IMG/VR virus record: IMGVR_UViG_3300033153_010139
Location: 1 to 64,000 of that record
Length of the DNA stretch: 64,000 bases
Reading direction: 5' to 3' (one strand)
Source of the DNA: a virus
This document shows, piece after piece, positions 14,734 through 22,428 of the stretch. The position numbers were made by a program, and so were the translations under genes. Each line of letters begins with the position of its first letter. Positions within the stretch are counted from its first letter, which is position 1. The notes below the pieces were generated by a model. That model was not told the origin of the DNA. It saw only the letters and a list, made by a program, of their open reading frames with translations, and ran no database searches.

Positions 14734-15491
14734 AGTTCAAGGTCACGAAGAAGGTCCGCGGCCCGAAGAACTTCAAGAGGGAGGTCCAGCGACGCGTTCG
14801 CGCGGCTGCCACCATCGCCGGGCGCGCGATTGCCGATGGCGTGCGCGACACTGTGCTGACGCGAATCCCGCCCGGCGAGAAGTGGCTCGATCTCTACAGA
14901 GAAGCGATCCAGTACCTGGAGTCGCGCGACCACGACGCCTGGGCCGTTGCAGGACTATCGCCGACAGCGCTGACCACGGTTCCAGCGGAGAGTACCCAGA
15001 TCAAGATCAAGGGCGGCATCGACGCGCACGTCGTAGCCAACATCCTCGCGCAGCACAATCCGTGGACTGTGGACACGCTGCCGGCGGTCTCGGGCGGAAT
15101 TCCCGGGGAGGCCGAGGTGCGCCCGGCCTCGGTTAGCGAGATGGACTCCCACCGGCAGCGGCTGGCCGCCGTCCTTGCCGCGGTCATCGACCAGCTCCAG
15201 GCGGCTGGGGCGCAAATCACCGGCGACTTCCCGGAGGTGAGCGGCCAGGTGTTCATCGACCTGGTGTTCCTCCAGATGCGCTTGGAGCACGGTCTGGGAG
15301 GGTTCCCGCGGGTGCCGCACTGGCTCCCGGCGGCGCGGCAGGCGGCTAATCGGGCGCGGGAGTGGGTAGGCGCCGAGCAGCGGGCCATCGAGGACGCTCT
15401 TGCCGGCAAACCGATCGCAGATCCCGAGCAGGAGATGTCCAGAGCGCTGGAGACCAGGCTTGAGAAACGCAGGGCTGAGGGCTGGTCGTAG
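14730..15491 (+). CDS. Putative neck or tail-completion protein
   Basis: This 253-aa protein has a basic N-terminus (KVTKKVRGPKNFKREVQRR) and then a long helix, resembling small tail-completion proteins of the HK97 gp10 type in layout only. The middle (HVVANILAQHNPWTV) and helical C-terminus are not recognised. It sits directly upstream of the likely tail terminator. The GTG start overlaps the previous stop. Confidence 0.4.
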   Translation: MKFKVTKKVRGPKNFKREVQRRVRAAATIAGRAIADGVRDTVLTRIPPGEKWLDLYREAIQYLESRDHDAWAVAGLSPTALTTVPAESTQIKIKGGIDAHVVANILAQHNPWTVDTLPAVSGGIPGEAEVRPASVSEMDSHRQRLAAVLAAVIDQLQAAGAQITGDFPEVSGQVFIDLVFLQMRLEHGLGGFPRVPHWLPAARQAANRAREWVGAEQRAIEDALAGKPIADPEQEMSRALETRLEKRRAEGWS

Positions 15492-15518
15492 TTTATGGCG
15501 GCCATAGGGCCCTCGCCG

Positions 15519-15524
15519 TAGAAT
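15519..15524 (+). promoter_or_regulatory. TAGAAT promoter element, leaderless start
   Basis: TAGAAT ends 7 nt before the ATG at 15532, in the 40-bp gap after the previous operon. There is no ribosome-binding site, only a C-run (ATCCCCC), matching the spacing seen at 1331, 8249, 9905 and 22417. Confidence 0.55.
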
Positions 15525-15531
15525 ATCCCCC

Positions 15532-16356
15532 ATGCCCTCCCGCGAGTTCGGCCACCGTACCGGCAACATCGACCTGCTCGACTACGACCAGGCGGTCGTC
15601 GAGGGCCTGGGCGCTGTCATGGACACGGAGAAGAACCAGTACTGGCTCTCGCTCGCGGACAAGAACGGCAACGGGATCTTCGTCAAGCCGGGGGGCGGCA
15701 CGGAAGCGCCAATCGAGATCACCCGCGCCCAAGTCCGCTTCAAGCAGGCCGAGCCTGCCCGCGACGAGTGGGATCTGCCGTGCGTCTTAGTTCTGCGCGA
15801 CGACTTCACGCCTGCCCAGGCCCGGTTGATGGGCATCACCGAGAGTTATCGGGTGCCGGCAGAGGGCGCGACGCCCGTGGTCATCGGCGGAAGTCTTGGT
15901 TGGACGGCCTACGAGACCAAGCCGCAGGAAGATCCTTACGACTTCACCTACACCATCGAATGCTGGAGCCGCTACCGAACCGTGGCTCAAGTGCTTCTCC
16001 AGATCGCCTTGGCGCGGTATCCTCTCTTTGGCAAGGTGACGGTGACGGACGGGCTTGGTGTGGAGCGTACCTACCACGCTTATCAGGAGGGGACCGCTGA
16101 TCTCACCGAGATCAACTCGATGGTCGATCGCGTTTGCGGCTTCAGCCTCTCGGTACGCATCGAGGGCGAGATGACGCTCGGGAACACGCCCATCATCACG
16201 CCGGGCTTTACCGGCCCGACGGTGCCCTACGACCCGAACAACCCCGGCAACCCGTTCGAGCCGGGCAACCCGACCGAGCCGAATCCAGGACCCGGTGGCC
16301 TCTACGGTGACGGCCAGCCAGCAAAACGAGTGACCGCCATAGGGAGCGACGAATGA
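15532..16356 (+). CDS. Putative tail terminator or tail-completion protein
   Basis: This 274-aa protein has a beta-rich N-terminal half and YDFTYTIECWSRYRTVAQ, LLQIALARYPLFGKVTV and FSLSVRIEGEMTLG, which look like the strand-helix-strand core of gp15-like tail-terminator proteins. A Pro/Gly/Asn-rich linker follows (about residues 230-260). The order neck, this gene, sheath, tube supports the role; it remains inference. Confidence 0.4.
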   Translation: MPSREFGHRTGNIDLLDYDQAVVEGLGAVMDTEKNQYWLSLADKNGNGIFVKPGGGTEAPIEITRAQVRFKQAEPARDEWDLPCVLVLRDDFTPAQARLMGITESYRVPAEGATPVVIGGSLGWTAYETKPQEDPYDFTYTIECWSRYRTVAQVLLQIALARYPLFGKVTVTDGLGVERTYHAYQEGTADLTEINSMVDRVCGFSLSVRIEGEMTLGNTPIITPGFTGPTVPYDPNNPGNPFEPGNPTEPNPGPGGLYGDGQPAKRVTAIGSDE

Positions 16357-16655
16357 GGACCCAGTACTACCAGGTGACAGGCCGCGGCCCGTTGGCCATC
16401 GACTACCCCGGCGGCGTCGCCAAGGCGCACCGCCCCGGCGAGACCATCGGCCCGATCAGTCCGTCAAACAAGGGCGTGCAGCGCGGGCTGCGCGCGAAGC
16501 GCTTGCGCAAGCTCTCGAAGCGCGAGGCCGATGCGCTGCGCGCGCACGCGACTGTGGTCACGCCAAAGCCGCTCGCCGCGCAACCTGCGCCGACCTCATT
16601 CCGTGACGATACACCAGTCGTTATCGTGGACGACCAGCCGCCTGCGTCGCGGTAG
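16353..16655 (+). CDS. Hypothetical small basic protein
   Basis: This 100-aa protein overlaps the previous stop by ATGA. The N-terminal part (RPGETIGPISPSNKGVQRGL) is followed by an Arg/Lys helix and a Pro-rich tail. It is not recognised, but lies between a likely tail terminator and the sheath gene, so a small neck or tail role is plausible. Confidence 0.55.
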   Translation: MRTQYYQVTGRGPLAIDYPGGVAKAHRPGETIGPISPSNKGVQRGLRAKRLRKLSKREADALRAHATVVTPKPLAAQPAPTSFRDDTPVVIVDDQPPASR

Positions 16656-16658
16656 AAT
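16653..16658 (+). promoter_or_regulatory. TAGAAT promoter element before sheath gene
   Basis: GCGGTAGAATGG overlaps the stop of the preceding gene. A 38-nt leader containing TAGGAG follows, before the GTG at 16697. A dedicated promoter would suit the high demand for sheath and tube protein. Confidence 0.5.
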
Positions 16659-16696
16659 GGCCCCCCAGAGAAACACCAGAGCGTAGGAGCACCACT

Positions 16697-19441
16697 GTGG
16701 CCCAGCTTGAAATTCTGTCCCCCGGTGTCTACGGCTTCGAGAAGGCACCGAACAGGACCCCCGAAGGCATCTCCCCGGCCAAGGCCGCGCTCGTCGGCTG
16801 GACCGACGAGGGCCCGAGCCATACGCCGATCGAGCTTCGGTCCTCCATCGAGGCCGAGAAGGTCTTTGGTCCCATCTCCACACTCGGGCTCGTGCCGATC
16901 TCGTGGCGCGCGTTCTTCGGCAACGGAGGCGAGCGCGTCTACGTCGTGCGGACGCCGGCTGCCGACGCCGTGTCCTCCTACGCGGACATCGACCCGACCC
17001 CTGGGCCGACCAAGTGGACCTTCACCATGTTAGGTGAGGGCCTCTGGGGCAACGTCACCAGGGTCCGCATCAAGGGCAACCGCAACTTCCTCGACCGCAC
17101 GGCCGGGGCCGAGGCGTGGTCGAAGTTCGATCTGCTGATCCTTCGTCCTTCGGAGTACGACGCCTCCATCTACGTCTCCGAGGAGCGCTACGAGGCGGTC
17201 CAGTTCGCCGATCCCGACGCCGGCGACTACATCGGGAACGTGCTGAGTGACCCGCGCAGGCCGTCGATGCTCGTCACGCTGACGGAAGGCGCCGGCGGCG
17301 TTCCCAGCGATCTGGTGGCCGCCTACCGCGCTGACGAGGTTCTCGTCGCCGGGGGCAGCGTCAACGGCATCGACACGCAGTTCGTGGCCTCGTTCGCCGA
17401 GTCCGTTCTCGACGGCGCGCTGCGGATCACCGCTGCCGAGGCCGCCGTGGACGACGAGGTGCAGACCACCACGCCAACGCCCATCGACGGCATCGAGACC
17501 AGCTACGCGATCACGCTGCCGACCATTCCGGTGCTCGACGGCAGCTTGCGGTTGTTCTACGCCCAGCTGGGCGACCAGTTCGACAACCTGGGACCGGGGC
17601 CGTTCGCGACCGGCACGATCAACGGCGGGGACACGGTCTTCCAGATCGCGGCCAGCGCCCTGACGGCGCCCGTCCATCGCGAGAACACCGTCTTCAGGAT
17701 GCGGTTCGCCAAGACCAACGTGGCGGCCGAGCTGATCCACACGGACGGCGGCGGCGGACTGCCCTACGACTTCGTCACCACGGCGCTGACGACCTCGCCG
17801 GTGCACCCTGGCACGGTCGCGATCTCGCTCGACATCGGCGCCGGCGTTGTCGTCGTCCTCGACGACGGGCTCGGCAATCTGGTCGATCCGGGCGGTGTCT
17901 TCGTCGGCGCGGCCACGATCGACTACGCCACTGGCGCCATGACCGGCGTCACCGTCGCGCTGGCCACGTCCTCGACCGTCGTGGGCAACTACGACGTGTC
18001 CGGGACGATCACCAAGGCTGTCGTCACGCTCGGCGACAACATGGAGCAGGGCACCTTGCTCGCGGGCAACGTCACGTCCGGCACGATCGACCACGTTGAC
18101 AGCCTGACTGCCCCGACCGGCAGTGGCGTGATCGATCTCGTGGCCGACAGCGCGCCTCTCGCCGGCACCGATCTCCTGGCGGACTACGTGCCGCTCGGGA
18201 TCGTGGACGGCGATGTCGCCGGAGCGCTGACCGAGCTGGGCGGCGCAGCTGGCGCAGCCGGAACGGCCGATTACGTGTCCGGTGCGGTGGCCCTGACCGC
18301 GCTGGTCGCGCCGCGCGCAACCACCACGATCGACGCCGACTACCAGTCGGGCCAGGTCGCGACCGACGACGGTCTCGGCAATCTGGTGGGCGACGTGGAT
18401 GCGGCCGGCAACAACACGATCGACTACGACACCGGCGCCGTGGACGTCACCTGGGATTCCGCGCCGCCAGCCGGCACGGACATCCTGGCCAACTACACGA
18501 ACCTGGCCGACTACGCCGAGTACAACCTGGCCGGCGGGCTGAACGGATCCGCCGTCAGCCGTGCGGACATCTCGGCGGCGGCTCTGGAGGCGGACAAGAA
18601 GGGCATCTACGCCCTGGACCTCGTGGAGGAGCCCCTCAACGTGGTCGTGCCCGACTTCGAGGGCAGTGAGTTCGTGCAGTTCGATCTGGTGCAGTTCGCC
18701 CGCAACCGCCCGGACATGCGCTACCTGCTCATGGGCTACGCGAACGGGACGACCAGGGACGAGGCGATCAAGTACGTCCAGGTCGAGCAGGCGTGGGACG
18801 AGAAGCTCGGGGCGATGTACTACCCCAACATCTACTACGTCAACCCGCTGACCGACTACCCCGAGCTGGTGCCTTGCACCCCGTTCGTGGCCGGCGTCTA
18901 CGCGCGCACCGCGCGCAACAAGAACGTCGGCAAGGCGCCAGGCGGCGTCGAGGACGGCCAGATCAATGCTCCCGGCGTGGTCGGGCCAGAGTTCAAGCTG
19001 GACCTGGCCGATCGCAACAACCTCTACCAGTCGCGGGTCAACCCGATCCTCAAGAGCGATGCGGCGGGGTTGGCGGTGTGGGGCGTTCGGTCGCTCTCGC
19101 TCGAAAAGCGCTGGAAGTACATCAACACGCGCACCCTGCACAACTTCCTGATGCACGCGATCAGCATGAAGCTGCAGTGGGCCGTGTTCGAGAGCAACGG
19201 GCCGCCGCTCTGGGTCAAGATCGAGACCGCGCTCAAGGGCTACATGGGATCGCTGTTCACGCTCGGCTACTTCTACGGGGAGATCCCCGAGGACGCGTAT
19301 TTCGTCACCTGCAACGGGACGAACAACAACGCGACCACGATCTCCGAAGGCAAGGCGATTGTGGACGTCGGGTTCACGGCCAACACGCCTGCCGAGTTCG
19401 TCACCTTCACGCTCCAGCAGCCTGTCGGCCAGACCGGGTAG
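16697..19441 (+). CDS. Tail sheath protein with large modular insertion
   Basis: This 914-aa protein is a contractile tail sheath. The N-terminus (SPGVYGFEKAPNRTP, KAALVGWTDEGPSHTPIE, FGGNGGERVYVVRT-like segment) and C-terminus (FLMHAISMKLQWAVFESNGP, LGYFYGEIPEDAYFVTCNG) are typical. It is much longer than T4 gp18 (659 aa). The extra length lies at about residues 210-600, where beta-rich modules with the signature DDGLGNLV and IDYATGAMTGVT recur. One such module also occurs in the fibre gene at 41206. These modules probably face outward as decoration. GTG start with AGGAG upstream. Confidence 0.9.
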   Translation: MAQLEILSPGVYGFEKAPNRTPEGISPAKAALVGWTDEGPSHTPIELRSSIEAEKVFGPISTLGLVPISWRAFFGNGGERVYVVRTPAADAVSSYADIDPTPGPTKWTFTMLGEGLWGNVTRVRIKGNRNFLDRTAGAEAWSKFDLLILRPSEYDASIYVSEERYEAVQFADPDAGDYIGNVLSDPRRPSMLVTLTEGAGGVPSDLVAAYRADEVLVAGGSVNGIDTQFVASFAESVLDGALRITAAEAAVDDEVQTTTPTPIDGIETSYAITLPTIPVLDGSLRLFYAQLGDQFDNLGPGPFATGTINGGDTVFQIAASALTAPVHRENTVFRMRFAKTNVAAELIHTDGGGGLPYDFVTTALTTSPVHPGTVAISLDIGAGVVVVLDDGLGNLVDPGGVFVGAATIDYATGAMTGVTVALATSSTVVGNYDVSGTITKAVVTLGDNMEQGTLLAGNVTSGTIDHVDSLTAPTGSGVIDLVADSAPLAGTDLLADYVPLGIVDGDVAGALTELGGAAGAAGTADYVSGAVALTALVAPRATTTIDADYQSGQVATDDGLGNLVGDVDAAGNNTIDYDTGAVDVTWDSAPPAGTDILANYTNLADYAEYNLAGGLNGSAVSRADISAAALEADKKGIYALDLVEEPLNVVVPDFEGSEFVQFDLVQFARNRPDMRYLLMGYANGTTRDEAIKYVQVEQAWDEKLGAMYYPNIYYVNPLTDYPELVPCTPFVAGVYARTARNKNVGKAPGGVEDGQINAPGVVGPEFKLDLADRNNLYQSRVNPILKSDAAGLAVWGVRSLSLEKRWKYINTRTLHNFLMHAISMKLQWAVFESNGPPLWVKIETALKGYMGSLFTLGYFYGEIPEDAYFVTCNGTNNNATTISEGKAIVDVGFTANTPAEFVTFTLQQPVGQTG

Positions 19442-19483
19442 TCGGGAACGAGAACCAGGCACACAGGAATCTAGGAGACCACC

Positions 19484-19969
19484 ATGGCTCGCTCAGCAAG
19501 CACTGACCCTTACCTGAACATGCGGTTCCACCTGGTTGATCCGGGTGGCGGCAATCTCGATCCGATCGCGGGCTTCACTCAGGTGACCACGCCCAACATC
19601 ACCGTGGAGCCGGCAGAGTACCGCGAGGGGGTCTACCGCTGGACGCGGAAGTTCCCTGGTATCACCACCGTCGGCGAGGTCCAGTGCATGACCGGCACCG
19701 TCAAGCGGGAGTCGGCCTTCTACGACTGGATCATGAAGGTCGCCCGCGGCGGCGTCGCCGAGTACCGCACCGACCTCATGATCATGGAGTACCACATCAC
19801 CGACGAGTTCGGGATCGATGGCGCTCCCTCGCGGATCATGCGGATCAAGGAAGCATTCCCCACGGACGTCAAGGCGATGGCCGACAAGGACGCCACCGGT
19901 TCCGAGGTCTCCATCCAGGAGATGACTCTAACCCTAGAAGAACTCGAAATCGAGTTGGTGACCGCTTAG
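19484..19969 (+). CDS. Tail tube protein, C-terminus recoded by homing insertion
   Basis: This 161-aa protein is a T4 gp19-like tail tube: FHLVDPGGGNLDPIAGFTQV near the N-terminus, GITTVGEVQCMTGTV and a C-terminal helix-strand end. It follows the sheath gene with AGGAGACCACC before the ATG. The last codons (LEIELVTA, stop TAG) are duplicated in amino acids but not in bases at 21126-21152, just beyond the GIY-YIG gene. CTA codons at 19926-19937 are unusual here and suggest that the 3' end came in with the endonuclease. Confidence 0.85.
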   Translation: MARSASTDPYLNMRFHLVDPGGGNLDPIAGFTQVTTPNITVEPAEYREGVYRWTRKFPGITTVGEVQCMTGTVKRESAFYDWIMKVARGGVAEYRTDLMIMEYHITDEFGIDGAPSRIMRIKEAFPTDVKAMADKDATGSEVSIQEMTLTLEELEIELVTA

Positions 19970-19975
19970 TAGCCC

Positions 19976-20025
19976 TTGACTTAGGGCGCCCCAGCCGCCA
20001 CTATCGACTAAAGATAGAAGGGCGG
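19976..20025 (+). promoter_or_regulatory. Promoter-like TTGACT and hairpin over endonuclease start
   Basis: TTGACT (19976-19981) lies 7 nt after the tube stop, but its -10 partner is poor. CCGCC, A, CTATC, 7-nt loop, GATAG, AAG, GGCGG folds into a hairpin at 19995-20025 ending 5 nt before the ATG at 20031 and hiding the GAAGGG purines. Homing endonuclease genes of T4 (for example I-TevI) are known to be translationally silenced on read-through mRNA by such hairpins. Confidence 0.5.
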
Positions 20026-20030
20026 TGGCG

Positions 20031-21125
20031 ATGGCTGAGGCGTTCTGGGTCTACACGGGCCGGTCGTCAGCTGGTGTTGTGATCCTGGCGGGGTACACGC
20101 GGATCAAGCACGCGAGCACGGTGCGCTGCAACATCGAGCAGCGCGCGTTCAAGGGCGCGAAGGGCGAACACATGAACGCCGTTCGCGCCCTCCTCGCATC
20201 AGGGCAAAATCTCCAGATCCACGTCGAGGCGCGGGACCTCGCGAAAGAGGGGGCCAAGCGCCTCAAGACGGAGCTGCAAAAGGGGCACAGCTTGCATGGT
20301 CGGCGCGGTTTGCCTTACCGGCGCGTGCACCAACAGAAGGCGCCCAACTCCCCCTACCTCGACCCGAGCCCCGTCTACTACGTCTACGAGCTGGTCAGGC
20401 CGGACACTGGCGCCGTGTTCTACGTGGGCAAGGGTTCCGAGAGGCAGCCGCCACGGGTGGACGACCACGTCAGGCACGCGAAGAACGGGAAGCGCGGCCA
20501 CAAGTTCTCGGTCATCCGCAAGCTCCTGCGCGCCGGGCTGTCGCCCGAGGAGCGTCGCGTGAGCGAGCACCAGTCGGAGCGGCAAGCCCTGCTCGAAGAA
20601 CGCAGGCTGGTCAAGGCGCGCGGCCTCGACCAGCTGACCAACGACGCGCCGGGCGGCCAGAGCCCGCCTACCGGCGACGACCACTGGACGCGCAAGCACC
20701 CCGAGAAGGTCTTGCGGGGGGACAAGCACCCGGCGCGGGCGAATCCAGAGCTGCGGCGCAAGCTGGCCGAGCACTGCCGAACCATGGATCCTGCCTGTCG
20801 CGCTCGCGGCGAGCGTCACGGCATGGTCAAGCTCTCCGACGCGCAAGTGGCCGACCTGCGCGCTCGGTTCAAGGCCGGCGGGGCAACACGGGCAGCTCTG
20901 GCCGAGGAGTTTGGCGTGTCCCCGCGGCACGTAGGCCGTCTGGTGCGCGCGAAGAACCGAGGCGGGCAGGCCGTAGCCGGACCGCAGCACGGCAACGCCA
21001 AACTCAGCCCGGAGCAGCGTGCCGAGATCCGCGAGCGACGGAACGCCGGGGAGAGCGGGCGCGCTTTGGCGAACGCTTTCGGCGTTAGTCCCAGCCTGGT
21101 AAGCTGTATTGCGCATGAGGGATAG
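20031..21125 (+). CDS. GIY-YIG homing endonuclease
   Basis: This 364-aa protein has a GIY-YIG core at about residues 115-190 (VYYVYELVRPDTGAVFYVGKG, then a conserved Arg/His region and E-rich helix LLEERRLVKARGL). NUMOD3-like GDDHWTRKHPEK and GDKHPARANPE follow, then two helix-turn-helix repeats (about 263-310 and 320-364). The N-terminal ~100 residues resemble a second, degenerate GIY-YIG unit. It splits the tail tube gene from its own original 3' end, which remains at 21126-21152. The ATG at 20031 is preferred over the GTG at 20025. Confidence 0.85.
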   Translation: MAEAFWVYTGRSSAGVVILAGYTRIKHASTVRCNIEQRAFKGAKGEHMNAVRALLASGQNLQIHVEARDLAKEGAKRLKTELQKGHSLHGRRGLPYRRVHQQKAPNSPYLDPSPVYYVYELVRPDTGAVFYVGKGSERQPPRVDDHVRHAKNGKRGHKFSVIRKLLRAGLSPEERRVSEHQSERQALLEERRLVKARGLDQLTNDAPGGQSPPTGDDHWTRKHPEKVLRGDKHPARANPELRRKLAEHCRTMDPACRARGERHGMVKLSDAQVADLRARFKAGGATRAALAEEFGVSPRHVGRLVRAKNRGGQAVAGPQHGNAKLSPEQRAEIRERRNAGESGRALANAFGVSPSLVSCIAHEG

Positions 21126-21152
21126 CTGGAGATCGAACTCGTTACCGCGTAA
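21126..21152 (+). pseudogene. Displaced original 3' end of the tail tube gene
   Basis: Directly after the endonuclease stop, the bases encode L E I E L V T A and a TAA. The intact tube gene at 19943-19969 ends with the same eight amino acids. Seven of the nine codons, stop included, differ between the copies, all synonymously. This is the signature of a homing element that carries a recoded copy of its target's end. Confidence 0.85.
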
Positions 21153-21170
21153 CGGTTTCTATCTCTCTTA

Positions 21171-21202
21171 GTTCTGCGCAGAACGCGAGTCAGCGCTGAC
21201 TC
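21171..21202. repeat. Two adjacent perfect palindromes
   Basis: GTTCTGCGCAGAAC (14 bp, 21171-21184) and GAGTCAGCGCTGACTC (16 bp, 21187-21202) are perfect dyads two bases apart, in the 67-nt gap between the tube remnant and the GTG at 21220. Without loops or a T-run they look more like protein-binding sites than terminators. Confidence 0.6.
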
Positions 21203-21219
21203 ACCTGTTGGAGGCCGAC

Positions 21220-21501
21220 GTGAGCTTGTTCAACCGATTGACTGAGGCAAAGTCGGGCGGCGCGTCGCTGCTGCGGGCGGCCAAGGATCTGGAGCAAGCT
21301 GCCAAGGAACTGCGCGGGCTTGCCAAGAGCCATCCCGAGTACTCGATGACCTCCACCGCTCCGCACTCCGGGCTCTACGTCGTGACGCGCTCGGGCGACC
21401 GGATCGCGCGGAGCGCCATGGGCGGCGTCGCCGCGGCTCGGCAGATCGCCTACGACGCGACCGAGGGCGGCAAGTCGCGCAAGGCTCTGTCCGGGAAGTA
21501 G
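21220..21501 (+). CDS. Small protein with SLFxR N-terminal tag
   Basis: This 93-aa protein starts at the GTG at 21220, 5 nt after GGAGG. The N-terminus reads VSLFNRLTEAKSGG, the same tag as at 6528, 14377 and 21506, with L-T-E then Ala. The remainder is helical (LLRAAKDLEQAAKELRGLAK) followed by a short beta part (SGLYVVTRSGDRIARSAMGG). It is not recognised. The gene is 4 nt from the P-loop kinase-like gene and probably co-expressed. Confidence 0.65.
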   Translation: MSLFNRLTEAKSGGASLLRAAKDLEQAAKELRGLAKSHPEYSMTSTAPHSGLYVVTRSGDRIARSAMGGVAAARQIAYDATEGGKSRKALSGK

Positions 21502-21505
21502 CCCG

Positions 21506-22414
21506 GTGCTGGCCTCGCTCTACGAACGCATCGTTCCGCCGGCCGCCCAGCTGCTCCACGAAGGCGTCTTCGATCCGCACATCCTGAAGGCGATCTTCCT
21601 CGGCGGGGGCATGGGGAGCGGCAAGAGCGCCGTCGCCGGCTGGGTGTTCGGCAAGTCCGGCGGCAAGACGGTCCCCGGCGGGCTCAAGCCGCCGAAGGCG
21701 ATCGTTGGCCGGCTCGGCTCGTCGTTCGGGCTCAAGAGCCTGAGCGTAGACGAGGTCTTCGAGCTGCGGGCGGCGCAAATGGGGCTCGATACCAAGACCG
21801 CGTTCCACGAGCCGACCGAGCACCCGGACTACGCTTCGCGCGGGCACGAGGTCCACGACGCGGCCTGGTACACGATGATGAAACAGCGGGACCACTTCAG
21901 CCGCGGTCGGCTCGGGCTCCTCATCGACGGCACGGCCAAGGATCCGGCCTACATCTTGCGCAGCAAGAAGGCCCTGGAGGAACTCGGCTACGACTGCTCG
22001 ATGGTCATGGTGACAACGCCGCTGGGCGTCGCGCGAGCGCGTAACCAGGAGCGCGGGCGCACGGTCACGGACGCGGACCTGAAGGCGTCGCACGACGCGG
22101 TTCGCCGCGCAGCCAATACCTACAAGAAGACGTTCGGCAACCGCTACTACGAGATCGAGAACGCCAGCTCCTACGACACCGGCGGTCGCGCGTTCCGCGC
22201 CGAGGTCGAGTCGTCGTTTCACCGCTACGCCATGAAGATTCTCGCCAAGCCGCTCGCGAATCCCAAGGGCAGGGCGTGGGTCACCCGGCAGCTCGAAGGC
22301 GCGCCGGCCCACCTCAAGAAGAAGGTCTGGCAGGGGCTCGGCGTACGCTGGCGACCGAGCGCTGTGGACAAGCTCGGTGCGCTGGGAAGGCGCACGCTAA
22401 AGACGCCCCGGTGA
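21506..22414 (+). CDS. Zeta-toxin-like P-loop kinase with SLYxR tag
   Basis: This 302-aa protein has a Walker A GGGMGSGKSAVAGWVFG at about residues 33-49. LLIDGTAKDPAYILRSKKAL, EELGYDCSMVMVTTPLGVAR and RGRTVTDADL resemble the zeta-toxin fold, whose members phosphorylate UDP-sugars or act as small-molecule or nucleic acid kinases. The substrate is not evident. The N-terminus VLASLYERIVPPAAQLLHEG has the SLYxR tag with L-H-E then Gly. It ends AVDKLGALGRR, like the small SH3/KOW proteins' tails. GTG start; the ribosome-binding site is weak. Confidence 0.7.
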   Translation: MLASLYERIVPPAAQLLHEGVFDPHILKAIFLGGGMGSGKSAVAGWVFGKSGGKTVPGGLKPPKAIVGRLGSSFGLKSLSVDEVFELRAAQMGLDTKTAFHEPTEHPDYASRGHEVHDAAWYTMMKQRDHFSRGRLGLLIDGTAKDPAYILRSKKALEELGYDCSMVMVTTPLGVARARNQERGRTVTDADLKASHDAVRRAANTYKKTFGNRYYEIENASSYDTGGRAFRAEVESSFHRYAMKILAKPLANPKGRAWVTRQLEGAPAHLKKKVWQGLGVRWRPSAVDKLGALGRRTLKTPR

Positions 22415-22416
22415 GC

Positions 22417-22422
22417 TAGGAT
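22417..22422 (+). promoter_or_regulatory. TAGGAT promoter element, leaderless start
   Basis: TAGGAT ends 6 nt before the ATG at 22429 and begins 2 nt after the previous stop. The spacing matches the other leaderless-type starts in the window. Confidence 0.5.
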
Positions 22423-22428
22423 CGGGCC

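Noticed and set aside
17030-19462. 810-codon open frame on the - strand opposite the sheath gene
   Set aside because: The + strand sheath has clear family motifs at both ends. The opposite frame is an effect of high-GC codon bias, as are the other long - strand frames across the structural genes.
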